Shown here in pieces: positions 1-7,970 of a stretch of 64,000 nt of DNA. Position 1 is the first letter of the stretch. Each line of letters begins with the position of its first letter. A program made the translations under genes and the position numbers. Below the pieces are notes generated by a model that saw nothing but the letters and a program-made list of their open reading frames with translations, searched no databases and was not told the origin of the DNA. Source of the DNA: Phaeobacter sp. CECT 5382 (GTDB taxonomy: Bacteria > Pseudomonadota > Alphaproteobacteria > Rhodobacterales > Rhodobacteraceae); NCBI RefSeq assembly GCF_001457775.1, contig NZ_CYSG01000013.1:1-64000 (forward strand). Direction: 5' to 3'.

Positions 1-54
1 CTCGTCAGGCTCATAACCTGAAGGTCGTAGGTTCAAATCCTACTCCCGCAACCA
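1..54 (+). tRNA. initiator tRNA-fMet (CAT), 3' part
   Basis: The window opens inside a tRNA gene. Visible are the anticodon arm (stem 5-9 with 17-21, anticodon CAT at 12-14), the T arm (27-31 with 39-43, loop TTCAAAT), the 3' acceptor strand 44-50, discriminator A51 and an encoded CCA at 52-54. The T loop and the CCCGCAACCA end match bacterial initiator tRNA rather than elongator Met or Ile2. Of the three G:C pairs that mark initiators, the first (position 29:41) is A7:T19 here. The 5' half lies outside the window. Its 3' end appears to be the attachment site of the island that follows. Confidence 0.9.
43..54 (+). repeat. putative left attachment core at the tRNA 3' end
   Basis: CTCCCGCAACCA, the last 12 bases of the tRNA gene, recurs exactly at 27069-27080. 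Upstream bases are also partly alike: 18 of 22 match over the T-loop and acceptor region. A repeat of a tRNA 3' end is the usual footprint of tyrosine-recombinase integration. No integrase gene is visible, so this is inferred. Confidence 0.55.
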
Positions 55-82
55 ATATAAAACATACAAAACAAGCGATTAC

Positions 83-105
83 AGCCACCTGCGGGTGGCT
101 TTCTG
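83..105 (+). terminator. hairpin after the tRNA gene
   Basis: AGCCACC (83-89) pairs with GGTGGCT (94-100) around a 4-base loop, followed by TTTCT. This short stem with a weak T run could end tRNA transcription. It lies 28 bases after the CCA end. Confidence 0.45.
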
Positions 106-123
106 CATTTGCGCCAAACGCCC

Positions 124-142
124 GGTGCTACGGTGGTGCTAC
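124..142 (+). repeat. direct repeat GGTGCTAC x2, possible integrase arm site
   Basis: GGTGCTAC occurs at 124-131 and again at 135-142, starts 11 bases apart, about one helical turn. It lies 70 bases inside the island from the attachment core. A second pair with the same spacing lies at 347-366. The arm-site role is inferred from spacing and location. Confidence 0.4.
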
Positions 143-346
143 AGCAGGGAGCAAACAACAGCACCATAGATAGGGCGTGAAAACACCGAATCTAACGGCT
201 TTGGAATCCTGAGCTTCCTTAGATCCATACTCCCGACGCGTATTCACCGTCGGCACTGTCAGCACTGTCAGCCAACGGGACTTCAAGACAAACCGGTAAT
301 TGCGGTCACCTTCGGGTGGTCGTTTGCGTTTGGGCTGTCCGGATCT

Positions 347-366
347 GTGGAAGCACTGTGGAAGCA
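347..366 (+). repeat. direct repeat GTGGAAGCA x2, shared with the right boundary
   Basis: GTGGAAGCACTGTGGAAGCA holds two GTGGAAGCA units 11 bases apart. The same 20 bases recur at 27148-27167, just past the second attachment core. Apart from these repeats and a few short imperfect ones, I see no gene in the 55-473 stretch; its small open frames look like chance. Confidence 0.5.
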
Positions 367-473
367 AAGGGGCCGCCGTGAAGGTACTTTTGCCAGCAGG
401 TAGTATGCCGAAATGAAAAGCGCCCGACCGTTGCCGGTCGAGCGCATGAGCAGTTTTTGCAATGGAGGATGTC

Positions 474-2558
474 TTAGCTATTGGTCAGCTCTATCATTCT
501 CATTCCAGCTTTGCCGGTGCGGTTGAAGCTGATGTTCAGACCCTGACGGCGCAATACTGGCTGGACCCTACGCAGAGCCGCGCCAAATCGTGCATCAGAC
601 CTTGGGAAGCTCTGGCTGTCTTCAGTCATGGCAGGGAAGCGTTCCCGCAGGGTTTGCCGCAGGTCAGTTGCCGTGCCGCTCCAATGCGTACGGCCATCCA
701 AAAGAGACAGGATCGCCAGCGCTACAGGGTTACCTTCAATCGCGGCTTGGTCGCTTCGGCTCCGATTTGCCCCGTAGGAGTCCAGAAACGCTCCCTGAGT
801 CCATCCTAGCGATGGTTCGGCGGCTACCACCCATTTTGCGAAGTCCGCCATTCTGGGGGCTTCTGAGAGGCTCACAGAGTCAATCCGCCCTAAGGCGCAA
901 GACACAGCGTCTAGCAAAGCGCCCAAAATGAAGGGTTTGGCCTTGGCAAAGTCGCGGTTGAAGGCTCCCAGGGTCTTGCGCTTAGCGGCTGGAATTACTG
1001 GCAGGTGAATGCCGATAGAACGGTCTGCCAAGTCAGGCCGTGCTGCCAGATCGGGAATGCCGTTCAGCAGGCAGGGCCGGGTAGCGTTGAATAGGACTTC
1101 GTCGCTGTCACTGTGTAGCTTGCGGGTGCCGAAGCCGCCACCGGTTGCGATCCGGCAAAAGGCATCGGCCATGGCGGGACGAACGGTTGAGAGGTTGTCA
1201 AAGCTTAAGACGTGGTTGTGCATCGCAGCAATCACCAAATCCTGTTCCGAATTTGGCGTGCTGCGGGTACTGGGCTGCGCTGGGTCGATCAGATCACGCA
1301 GGGTTTGCGCGGTGGTGCTTTTGGCGCTGCCTTGTTCACCGGACAGGATCAAAATGGGGTAGGGGCCTTTGGGATGGAAGCAGCCAAGCACCCATGCCAC
1401 CAGCATGCGAAAATCATCCTCGCTGCCGACATTGAGAAACTCACGCAGCAGGTTGATCCCGTCGGGGTGACGTTCCGGTTTGGGGAGCCCTTGCATGGCT
1501 GGTGAGCGACGGAACCGGGCGGGCGAGTGGCTGACCACTTGCCAGCCTTCAGAAGTGATCGCGACGGATTGCCAATCATCATCACCGAGGTCGAGGTAGA
1601 GCGTACGTCCGATAGAGGCGACACGGCTAAAGACGGGGTGGGTCTCGCCCTCAAAGCGGGCCATGCCTTCCAGCATCCGGCGCTTGTCGTCCAGTGTGGC
1701 GTTCGAGGGGGCTTTGCCTTCGGTCTTGTAGTGAGCGTAGGCCAGATAATCCCGAAAGACCTTTGATCCTGTAGCCCAGTTCTCCAAATGCCCTTTCCTG
1801 CGTAGGGTTACGTAGGGCTCGCCCTGCGGGTTCTTCCACAGTTCGAGATCGTCCACTTGCGCGGCAGTATCTCCCGTACGTTTAGTTAAAGGGGGCTGCG
1901 TGTCATTCGCGGCTGGCTCGGTTCGTTTAGTTAAGTAAACGGCAGTGGCATCCGGCAGATTGCAGAAGGTCTTGTTGACGAGGGCGTCAATCTCACCATT
2001 CCCCCAGCCTGCGGCAATCGCGTCGGCAACGTCCCAGCCCTTAGGTAGGTAGTTAGGAATGATCCCGGTTTGATCATGCTCTTTAACAAGGCCTTCTGTG
2101 ATCGGCAGGATTAGCGGAGTTGCGCTATGTAAGGTCACAAGATCTTCTGCCAGTTTAGCCGCGTAGGCATGTCCCGGCTCGTCGTGATCTGGCCAGATTA
2201 TCACGGTTCGGCCCGCCAAAGGAGACAGGTCAGTTTTTGCCAGCGCTTTACTGCCGCCAAAACTGGTTGAGGTCAGATAACCCAAAGCTGCGAGCGCGTC
2301 GGCGCACTTCTCACCTTCTACCCAGATTACGGGTTGATCAGGTTGAGCCTGTGCAATCCGATCCAGATGATAGATTGGGCGGGATAGTGGTGCTTTCCAC
2401 GCGTCCTTGGTCACATCATATGGCAGGAAGAATTTGCCCTTGCCGTTACCTTCGTACCGATTGGCGACCAGCATAGGCGCGCCAGTCGTATCAGTGTAGA
2501 TGTGCCGTGTATCAGCGCGACCCGCAGAGGGGTGTCGTAGGTCTTGCAAGGTGTTCAT
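474..2558 (-). CDS. Toprim primase / SF3-like helicase of a mobile element
   Basis: This 694-residue protein joins a primase half to a helicase half and probably replicates the mobile element. The Toprim core is visible with Glu at E81 (VIWVEGEKCADAL) and the Asp pair D124 and D126 (WPDHDEPG). The C-terminal half carries a P-loop GEQGSAKST at 407-415 and a downstream acidic segment of the phage and plasmid DNA helicase type. Its start overlaps the stop of the small upstream gene by 4 bases (ATGA), so the two are co-translated. The layout matches the DUF927/Toprim replication proteins of integrative elements and satellite phages. No origin-binding domain is obvious. The family assignment is good; the replication role is inferred. 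Confidence 0.8.
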   Translation of the reverse strand: MNTLQDLRHPSAGRADTRHIYTDTTGAPMLVANRYEGNGKGKFFLPYDVTKDAWKAPLSRPIYHLDRIAQAQPDQPVIWVEGEKCADALAALGYLTSTSFGGSKALAKTDLSPLAGRTVIIWPDHDEPGHAYAAKLAEDLVTLHSATPLILPITEGLVKEHDQTGIIPNYLPKGWDVADAIAAGWGNGEIDALVNKTFCNLPDATAVYLTKRTEPAANDTQPPLTKRTGDTAAQVDDLELWKNPQGEPYVTLRRKGHLENWATGSKVFRDYLAYAHYKTEGKAPSNATLDDKRRMLEGMARFEGETHPVFSRVASIGRTLYLDLGDDDWQSVAITSEGWQVVSHSPARFRRSPAMQGLPKPERHPDGINLLREFLNVGSEDDFRMLVAWVLGCFHPKGPYPILILSGEQGSAKSTTAQTLRDLIDPAQPSTRSTPNSEQDLVIAAMHNHVLSFDNLSTVRPAMADAFCRIATGGGFGTRKLHSDSDEVLFNATRPCLLNGIPDLAARPDLADRSIGIHLPVIPAAKRKTLGAFNRDFAKAKPFILGALLDAVSCALGRIDSVSLSEAPRMADFAKWVVAAEPSLGWTQGAFLDSYGANRSRSDQAAIEGNPVALAILSLLDGRTHWSGTATDLRQTLRERFPAMTEDSQSFPRSDARFGAALRRVQPVLRRQGLNISFNRTGKAGMRMIELTNS

Positions 2559-2818
2559 GCCTGAACCCCCAGACGTTGTGCAAGTGCCCGTGCAGCCTGC
2601 CCCTGTTGCAACCCATTCAGGTAGGCAAAGAGGCTGATTGCATCACCGCCTTTGTCGTCCGTGGCAAAGTCAGCCCATAGGCAGTTGTCCATATTGATCC
2701 GAAACGAGCCGGGGGAGCGATCCGCACGGGTGGGGTTCAGTGCCACCCATTCGCGTCCGATGCGTCGCCCATCGGGCAGCCATTCGGCCAACAGGTCGAT
2801 CAGATTTGTGAGGGTCAT
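2555..2818 (-). CDS. small primase-associated domain protein
   Basis: This 87-residue protein is encoded just before the primase/helicase. It carries the pattern ALNPTRADRSPGSF, then SFRIN, then WADFATDDKGGDAISL, which is the usual N-terminal segment of phage and plasmid Toprim primases. Here it is split off as a separate gene. The zinc-binding cysteines found in many such domains are absent. I chose the ATG at 2818 because AAGGAG lies just upstream at the right spacing; a longer frame to 2860 has no such signal. It probably presents template or primes together with the following protein. Confidence 0.65.
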   Translation of the reverse strand: MTLTNLIDLLAEWLPDGRRIGREWVALNPTRADRSPGSFRINMDNCLWADFATDDKGGDAISLFAYLNGLQQGQAARALAQRLGVQA

Positions 2819-2894
2819 TCGCTTCTCCTTCGGTTGTGGACACACAAAAACCAACAACAAGATGAGATCGGTGGCCTGCTACGGTTGGTCGTTT

Positions 2895-2925
2895 ACGCCC
2901 GCACAGAGAGGATCTGTGCGGGCGT
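2895..2925. repeat. 12-bp perfect inverted repeat
   Basis: ACGCCCGCACAG (2895-2906) is the exact complement of 2914-2925 around a 7-base loop. It lies between the 3' end of the 3017-4026 gene pair and the primase pair. It could be a terminator or a regulator-binding dyad. No T run follows on either strand. Confidence 0.5.
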
Positions 2926-3016
2926 CTCTGTTTGGGCGGCGCGCTGACATCTGTAGCAGCAGAAGGATCGCCAGCGCGCCTGACGCGGGGTGTCTAAGCC
3001 CGCGTGTCTCTGAAAA

Positions 3017-3463
3017 TCAAAGGCTCTGACGCAACGCGTCCAAAGCCTCCTGCGCGTGCATCAGGTCGTGCACGGCTTGCAGGGTCTCGTAGAGCTCGAA
3101 GAACATAATCATTGCGCGGCCCAGCTCATCCGCCCGCGCTGTTGTGCGCGTCTCCTGCCAGCAGGCAGGTGCCGAAACGTTGCACTCATCATAGTCGCGG
3201 TGCTGATGCACAGTTGTGCCCTTGTCGATCTCCCGGGTGAGGAAATCCATCTGCACGTCCAGTTCCTCCAGGATCTCTGGCTTGAAGATCTGGCGGGCTT
3301 CGATGATCTTGATCAGCCGCTCAATGCCGACGCGTTCCAGCGGTTGAATGTTGTGCAGCACGTCCATCCTGATCGCCGTGATGCAGTCACGGGATTTGGC
3401 AAAAGCTGCCGCGGCGATGGCTTCGATATTGTCATATGTAATGGGCAGAAGTTGGTGGGTCAT
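3017..3463 (-). CDS. hypothetical protein, possible partner of the PemK-like gene
   Basis: This 148-residue protein is not recognised. It is largely helical and acidic, without signal peptide or membrane segment. It opens with MTHQLLPITYDNIEAIAAAAF and ends with a Leu- and Ala-rich helix. Its start overlaps the stop of the PemK-like gene (ATGA overlap at 3460-3463), so the two are made together. The placement would suit an antitoxin or partner of a growth-inhibiting toxin, but the sequence itself does not show a DNA-binding domain. Confidence 0.5.
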   Translation of the reverse strand: MTHQLLPITYDNIEAIAAAAFAKSRDCITAIRMDVLHNIQPLERVGIERLIKIIEARQIFKPEILEELDVQMDFLTREIDKGTTVHQHRDYDECNVSAPACWQETRTTARADELGRAMIMFFELYETLQAVHDLMHAQEALDALRQSL

Positions 3464-4026
3464 ACGAGACCTCCTTTGAGTTTGGGGGTGATGGCTGCGC
3501 GAGATGCGCGGTTCCGCTCCAGGAAACCGCGCTCTTCGCGTAGCCTTCGCGCCTGTTCCTCCCGACGCTCCCGCCGGGCCTCGGCCTTGATGTCTGCCTC
3601 GGCCTGCAGGCGGGCGCGCACGTCGTTCATACGGTCCAACAGGGGCGGATCGAGCCGGCCAATGAGGGGGCTGCGCTCCTCGTCGCCCTCAAACCCGGGA
3701 TGGTTGACACTGACGATCACGCGGCGGGCACAAACAAAGCGGGAGGGGCGATCCAGCCCCGCCGCGTGGCAGGAGGCAGTGTTTCCAACGCGGACCTCAT
3801 ATCCTCTGTTGGCCTTGGTGCGGGCGGAGGTGCCATAGGCGAGTTCGACAAACTTGGTGCCGTTCAGCTCAAAGACATCCAGCACGAGGCAGGGGCGCCG
3901 CTTGGGCTGCTCTGCCGGACCTTCGGCATCCTCGTTGGTCGGAAAGGCGAACAGAACAACCTCACCACGCTCGACGAGGTCTTTCCAGTCGAAGTCCGGC
4001 ACGAAGGATTGGGGGGAGTAATACAT
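3460..4026 (-). CDS. PemK/MazF-like (SH3-fold) protein
   Basis: This 188-residue protein has an N-terminal segment like PemK/MazF ribonuclease toxins: RGEVVLFAFPTN, then KRRPCLVLDV, then KFVELAYGTS. The first strand pair with G-x-V-V and the R-R-P-x-L-V-L run are typical of that family. The C-terminal third (about 125-180) is a highly charged helix rich in Arg and Glu, which is unusual for a classic PemK. It is the first gene of a two-gene unit with the 148-residue protein. Whether it cuts RNA or has been adapted as an accessory protein of the mobile element cannot be told from sequence. Confidence 0.5.
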   Translation of the reverse strand: MYYSPQSFVPDFDWKDLVERGEVVLFAFPTNEDAEGPAEQPKRRPCLVLDVFELNGTKFVELAYGTSARTKANRGYEVRVGNTASCHAAGLDRPSRFVCARRVIVSVNHPGFEGDEERSPLIGRLDPPLLDRMNDVRARLQAEADIKAEARRERREEQARRLREERGFLERNRASRAAITPKLKGGLV

Positions 4027-4082
4027 CTGGGATCTCCATTGATGTGATTGAAAATCGACACCAGCTTTGGAAACCTAAAAGG

Positions 4083-4130
4083 CCTCCCGTTTTGCTGCGC
4101 GTCACAAAAAACGCGCAGCAAAACGGGAGG
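4083..4130. repeat. 20-bp perfect inverted repeat with 8-base loop
   Basis: Bases 4083-4102 are the exact reverse complement of 4111-4130, separated by CACAAAAA. The arms contain GCGCGT and TTTT tracts. The dyad lies 57 bases upstream of the PemK-like start, where a promoter or 5' leader would be. A strong intrinsic terminator for incoming transcription or a protein-binding cruciform are the likeliest roles. Confidence 0.7.
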
Positions 4131-4579
4131 CTAAAAGAACAGGGAGAGCGGCGAGAGGGTGACCCTCTCGTCAAATTTGGAACGAGAGGAAGGAAGGGCG
4201 GATTCCGGACCTTCTCTGCGAGTGCGAGACAGACATGTCGGAAAGTCGGAAGCCGACATTCCGGCAGCGTCGAAATATGATCTCGTTCTGCGCTGCGGCA
4301 GGTCGTTTCAGAGCCCTAACCGAGAGTGTCGAGTCATTGCCGCGAGCGCTTACAGCGCCTACCTTGTCGAAACTGCGCCAAAATTCACGCTGCTCGGCAG
4401 GTCGCTATGCGGTCTTTGAGGCCGGGCGCAGCGGAGATTGGGCAAGCGTTGGCCCTATGGCGAACAATGCGGGCTTACGTCACCTGCGCTCCAATGACGT
4501 ACATGCGACGCAGGCTTGCCGGTTCGCATCAACGTTTCGACGCGCAAAGAACGGCTGTCGTGACCCCGTGGAGGGCCAC
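4131..4579. other. non-coding stretch, no supported gene
   Basis: Open frames run through this stretch on the plus strand, but they lack ribosome-binding sites and recognisable domains, and they continue across a pseudogene on the other strand. I read it as decayed intergenic DNA. Nothing else is supported here. Confidence 0.5.
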
Positions 4580-4822
4580 TCAGCCGCCCGCTTCGATAGA
4601 GCGGCGGAAGAGGAGGAGACTGACAACCAAGAACACGGCACCGAGCCCGGCGATTGTCACGATCTTTGGCCAGACCACATCAAGGCCGACGGTTCGCAAC
4701 AGAACGCTTTCGGCGAGGGCGAGATAGTGCCGCGAGGGCAAGAATCAGGTGATGTTTTGCAGGTACCCAGGCTGGTTTTCGACCGGGCTGACACCGCCGG
4801 AGAGGATCAGTCGGGATTTCAT
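4580..4822 (-). pseudogene. ABC-2 type permease C-terminal remnant with in-frame stop
   Basis: Read on the minus strand this gives LILSGGVSPVENQPGYLQ, an in-frame TGA, then FLPSRHYLALAESVLLR, and a last membrane helix ending RRSIEAGG. This is the conserved C-terminal end of YhhJ/YhiI-type ABC-2 export permeases. The TGA replaces what is normally a Trp codon (the family reads I-T/S-W-hydrophobic-P-S-x-H). The N-terminal nine tenths of the gene are missing. An ATG with AGGAG before it (4820-4822) happens to open the fragment. It is dead as a transporter. Confidence 0.75.
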
Positions 4823-4850
4823 GGGGGTTTCTCCTATTCTGGCGGGGAAG

Positions 4851-4886
4851 CGGGCGGCGAATACCGGGTTTGGCACCCGCCGCCCG
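4851..4886 (-). terminator. GC-rich hairpin after the tandem-OsmC gene
   Basis: CGGGCGGCG (4851-4859) pairs with 4878-4886. It lies immediately after the stop codon at 4896 of the tandem-OsmC gene, read on the minus strand. There is no clear T run, so termination is only probable. Confidence 0.4.
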
Positions 4887-4895
4887 AGATCTGTG

Positions 4896-6170
4896 CTATT
4901 CCACCACTGTACCATTCACATAAAACCCCGTTTCGATCGGGGTTTTGTTCTCAAATGCGTCCCCGGCAAAACAGGCTCGCAGGGACAGGCTGAAATACTC
5001 CTCCAGCGCCTCCCGGGGCTCAGAGCTGTTCACCACGATCCGCGTCTGCACGTTGTCGGTGAAGCCCGCCATATCCGCTGTCATAAACCCGTCCTGGCGA
5101 TAGTTGAACTGGTGCTCGACCCGGTAGTCGTCAATATCTAGCTGCAAGGCCATGGGCACAGCAGCCAGCTGCGTCATCAGACAGTGTGAAGTTCCGGCGG
5201 TCAGGTAGTCGAGCGAGGTCGGCGCCTTGTCGGTGCGCGTCGCGCCATAACTGTCATCGGCAAAAAGTTCCCATCCGGTATAGCCCTGCTGCAAGGCCCG
5301 AACGTTGATTTTCTGAAGATAGGGCTGTTCGGCGTCACCAGCGGAAGTGACGATGGCCACGACCGAGAATTCCACGACATCAGGGGCGCTCTGGAAAATC
5401 AACATGTCCAGATCTTTGCCCAGCGTGAAACTTTCCGGGCTTGGAGTCGGGATCTTGTGCGACAGTGTCATGCCGTTGTCGACCGAGACCGGATCGGGGA
5501 CGTTGCCGGGCACAGCGCCTTTGTGTTCCCAATGTGCACCGTTCACGGCGAGTGCGGTCTCGATCTCGGTATCATTGGCCAGCCCCTCACCAGCGACCCA
5601 GCCGCGCAGTGCCATCTCTTTTAGTTCGGTCAGTTTTTCGGGAGGCTCGTCGCTGACGATCAGGATATTGGCGATGACCTTATCGGTGAACCCGTCCCAG
5701 TCACGGGTTCCCGGGACGTCATAGCGATAGAACACTTGAACCTCGACCTTCATGTCGTCAATCGATAAATCCATCACCTCGGCTGCACGCTGCAGGCTTG
5801 TATAGAGGTTCGCGGAGATCCCAGAGGTCAGGTAGCTCAACGGATTAGGAGCAAGCTGCTCATGTTCGACGCCGCCTTCATCACTGGCAAGCTGCCAGGC
5901 GCTAAAGCCCTCGGCACCCACCGGCTGCACTGTGGTGTATTTCAGCATGGGGTTGTCGGGAACAAGAATGCGTTCTGACACCGACAGGACATTTTCGGTG
6001 ATCGCGCCGTCGCGCGGGGCGGCGGCAGTCGGGACAAGCGCCGTCGGCGCTGCGCTGCCTTCGATCCGGGTTACGACCAGATGATCAACCAATGCTTCTT
6101 CGGCGAATGCGATCGTAGAAAGCGCGGCGAGGGAGGCGGCGCTCATCAGCGCAAGTGTCCGGGTTTTCAT
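4896..6170 (-). CDS. exported protein with two OsmC-like domains
   Basis: This 424-residue protein starts with a clear signal peptide (residues 1-23, ending AFA before EEAL), so it should act in the periplasm. Two OsmC/Ohr-like units follow, about 75-225 and 265-424. The second keeps both cysteines of the peroxidatic pair, C330 (SHCLMTQ) and C400 (RACFAGD). In the first the same places hold N121 (ISANLYT) and W191 (RGWVAGE), so only the second can be redox active. OsmC proteins normally are single-domain cytosolic thiol peroxidases; a secreted fused pair is unusual. It is followed across 76 bases by DUF2218, upstream in the same orientation, and the LysR gene at 6645 is divergent. A paralogue with the same domain layout but no signal is at 19205. 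Confidence 0.8.
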   Translation of the reverse strand: MKTRTLALMSAASLAALSTIAFAEEALVDHLVVTRIEGSAAPTALVPTAAAPRDGAITENVLSVSERILVPDNPMLKYTTVQPVGAEGFSAWQLASDEGGVEHEQLAPNPLSYLTSGISANLYTSLQRAAEVMDLSIDDMKVEVQVFYRYDVPGTRDWDGFTDKVIANILIVSDEPPEKLTELKEMALRGWVAGEGLANDTEIETALAVNGAHWEHKGAVPGNVPDPVSVDNGMTLSHKIPTPSPESFTLGKDLDMLIFQSAPDVVEFSVVAIVTSAGDAEQPYLQKINVRALQQGYTGWELFADDSYGATRTDKAPTSLDYLTAGTSHCLMTQLAAVPMALQLDIDDYRVEHQFNYRQDGFMTADMAGFTDNVQTRIVVNSSEPREALEEYFSLSLRACFAGDAFENKTPIETGFYVNGTVVE

Positions 6171-6246
6171 TGTCTTTTCCTTTTCATCTTACAGAAGGTG
6201 GTTGCATTTGTGGGCGCGGGCTGACCGCTCTCCTAGCCAAGCTGAC

Positions 6247-6537
6247 TCACTGGGACGGCTCTGGTTTCCACGTGATATCAAGGTCTTCTCGGAAGGCAAA
6301 ACGCTCCAGATGTCTTTGAACCACGTCTTGCATCTGCTCCAATTGCTCGGATGTTTGAGCTGTTAGCGACAAGGTCAGCGATGACCCGTTCGCCAGCAAC
6401 TCCGCGCGCCCCATCGGCAGTTCGACCCAACCGCTTTGGTCGTCATAATCGGCTGGAACCTTGTGTTGAAAATGCTTGCAGAGCTGCTTGAGGTAGCGCT
6501 CCGACTTTGGCGTCTCGATATGTGCTTCTGACTTCAT
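6247..6537 (-). CDS. DUF2218 protein
   Basis: This 96-residue protein belongs to DUF2218. It shows the family pattern: an N-terminal YLKQLCKHFQHKVP, a middle GWVELPMGRAEL, and a C-terminal HLERFAFREDLDITW. No biochemical role is known to me for the family. It is the first gene of a minus-strand unit that continues with the exported tandem-OsmC protein, and it lies 107 bases from the divergent LysR gene, its likely regulator. A second DUF2218 gene at 23538 has the same position beside another LysR gene, which implies a repeated functional module. Confidence 0.8.
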   Translation of the reverse strand: MKSEAHIETPKSERYLKQLCKHFQHKVPADYDDQSGWVELPMGRAELLANGSSLTLSLTAQTSEQLEQMQDVVQRHLERFAFREDLDITWKPEPSQ

Positions 6538-6644
6538 GATGACCTCTATGACCTCTCGCTCATCGTCTCACCTCCAGTATATTGACTTCCAGAGTAGTGA
6601 GAAATACGAATTGATGAACTTCATTGTTCTGGAATTCGAACAGT

Positions 6645-7532
6645 ATGATTGACCAGATCCGCGCGATGGCCATCTTTGCCAAGGTTGCTGAAACCGGCTC
6701 CTTCCGAGGGGCTGCGCGCATTCTTGGCCTATCGCCTTCGGTGGTCAGCCAGCACGTCGCCAATCTGGAAACGAGACTTGACGCGGCGTTGATCTATCGC
6801 TCTACGCGCAGCTTTTCGCTAACCCCTGACGGGGTAAAGTTGCTGGGATCGGCGCAAAGAATGGTCGCCTCGGCTGAGGAGGGACTTGGAGCCTTTTCTG
6901 ATATTTCCAGTGAACCGGTTGGTGTGATCCGCGTGGCTATGCCCGAGCTTCTGAACAATCCGATCATGATCCGCGAATTGACGTCCTTCGCCGATCTTTA
7001 CCCGGGCATCGCCTTGCGCATCAGTTTCTCGGACATCCAGAGCAACTTGGTCCGAGATGGTATAGACTTGGCTTTTCGTATCGGACAATTCAGGGACAGC
7101 ACCCTGAAATCCAGGAAAATTTCCGACGTTCCTAGGTGCCTTGTGGCCAGTCCCGGCTACGTCGCCCGCCACGGGAAACCCAAAGAGCCTGCTGATCTGG
7201 AGAGTTGGAAGTTCATCCGGCTGGACGCGATACCGGACGAGACGCTTGTGACCCATCCCAGCAAAGGGAAAGTCACCGTCCACGGAGAGGATCAGATTTC
7301 CGTGGATAGCTCTGCAGCTCTTGTCGCGTTCACTCTGGCCGGTTCCGGGGTCGCCGCCATGCTGGAATTCGCTGTACGGGAAGACATCGATGCAGGACGT
7401 CTGGTGAAACTTCTACCCGACTGGGAGATGAGCAAACCGGGCCTCTATGTCGTTTGGCATCCCAATGCATCCCGCCATGGCCTGGCCCGAAAGTTGCTTG
7501 ATCACCTGGAACAGGAATTGCCCCCCCCTTAG
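6645..7532 (+). CDS. LysR-family transcription regulator
   Basis: This 295-residue regulator has an N-terminal winged helix (MAIFAKVAETGSFRGAARILGLSPSVVSQHVANLE, given here as family pattern over residues 7-40) and a C-terminal effector-binding domain of the periplasmic-binding fold. The ATG at 6645 is chosen because the family starts right before MIDQIRAM; a longer frame begins at 6624 without support. It belongs to the group with a short C-terminal domain (CrgA-type). It is divergent from the DUF2218/OsmC unit, and LysR proteins usually control the divergent neighbour, so it probably senses the stress or electrophile that this unit handles. Confidence 0.85.
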   Translation: MIDQIRAMAIFAKVAETGSFRGAARILGLSPSVVSQHVANLETRLDAALIYRSTRSFSLTPDGVKLLGSAQRMVASAEEGLGAFSDISSEPVGVIRVAMPELLNNPIMIRELTSFADLYPGIALRISFSDIQSNLVRDGIDLAFRIGQFRDSTLKSRKISDVPRCLVASPGYVARHGKPKEPADLESWKFIRLDAIPDETLVTHPSKGKVTVHGEDQISVDSSAALVAFTLAGSGVAAMLEFAVREDIDAGRLVKLLPDWEMSKPGLYVVWHPNASRHGLARKLLDHLEQELPPP

Positions 7533-7970
7533 GGTGCGTGCTCCGAGTTTCAGCGCGCAAATAACGTGCTGAATTCTCGCATGTCGGGCTTTCTCAAACA
7601 TGCCATACTATCGCCGAGTGCGTCTCGTAGAGGCGAATGTGGCGTTGCGGACTTCGCTGGATCGGCTGCCACGGTGTGCCGATAGTTGCTATTCGGCGAA
7701 TTCTCACTTCGTCCCGCTCAGTGTGAATTGACTAAACCCTCAGTTTTGCTGGCGCAGCGAATGTCGGCAATGCGGGCTGCTACCGCAGCATGACAGCACC
7801 ACGTCGAGTGACTGGTATGGGCCGTTCGAGTTGATCGACACCATGGGCGGAGAGCTGCCGTTCGCCGCGAATGCCGCATGAATTCGCAATCCTCGATAAA
7901 GCGGACAACAAGAACTACGATTTCTGTGCAACCAAAGGCCTTTTGTCTTTTCGTAGAACGTGCGTTCCGC
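7533..7970. other. 438-base gene-free stretch
   Basis: I see no supported coding region, RNA gene or strong hairpin between the LysR gene and the convergent Rieske gene. Small open frames here lack start signals. Codon-like composition fades, which suggests decayed sequence. Confidence 0.5.

Noticed and set aside
128-367. 79-residue minus-strand frame between tRNA and primase
   Set aside because: Crosses the repeat pairs, lacks coding character.
3056-3838. 260-residue plus-strand open frame
   Set aside because: Overlaps two supported minus-strand genes; no start signal or family.
4235-4993. 252-residue plus-strand open frame
   Set aside because: It runs across the ABC permease remnant and into the OsmC gene on the other strand, without ribosome-binding site or domain.
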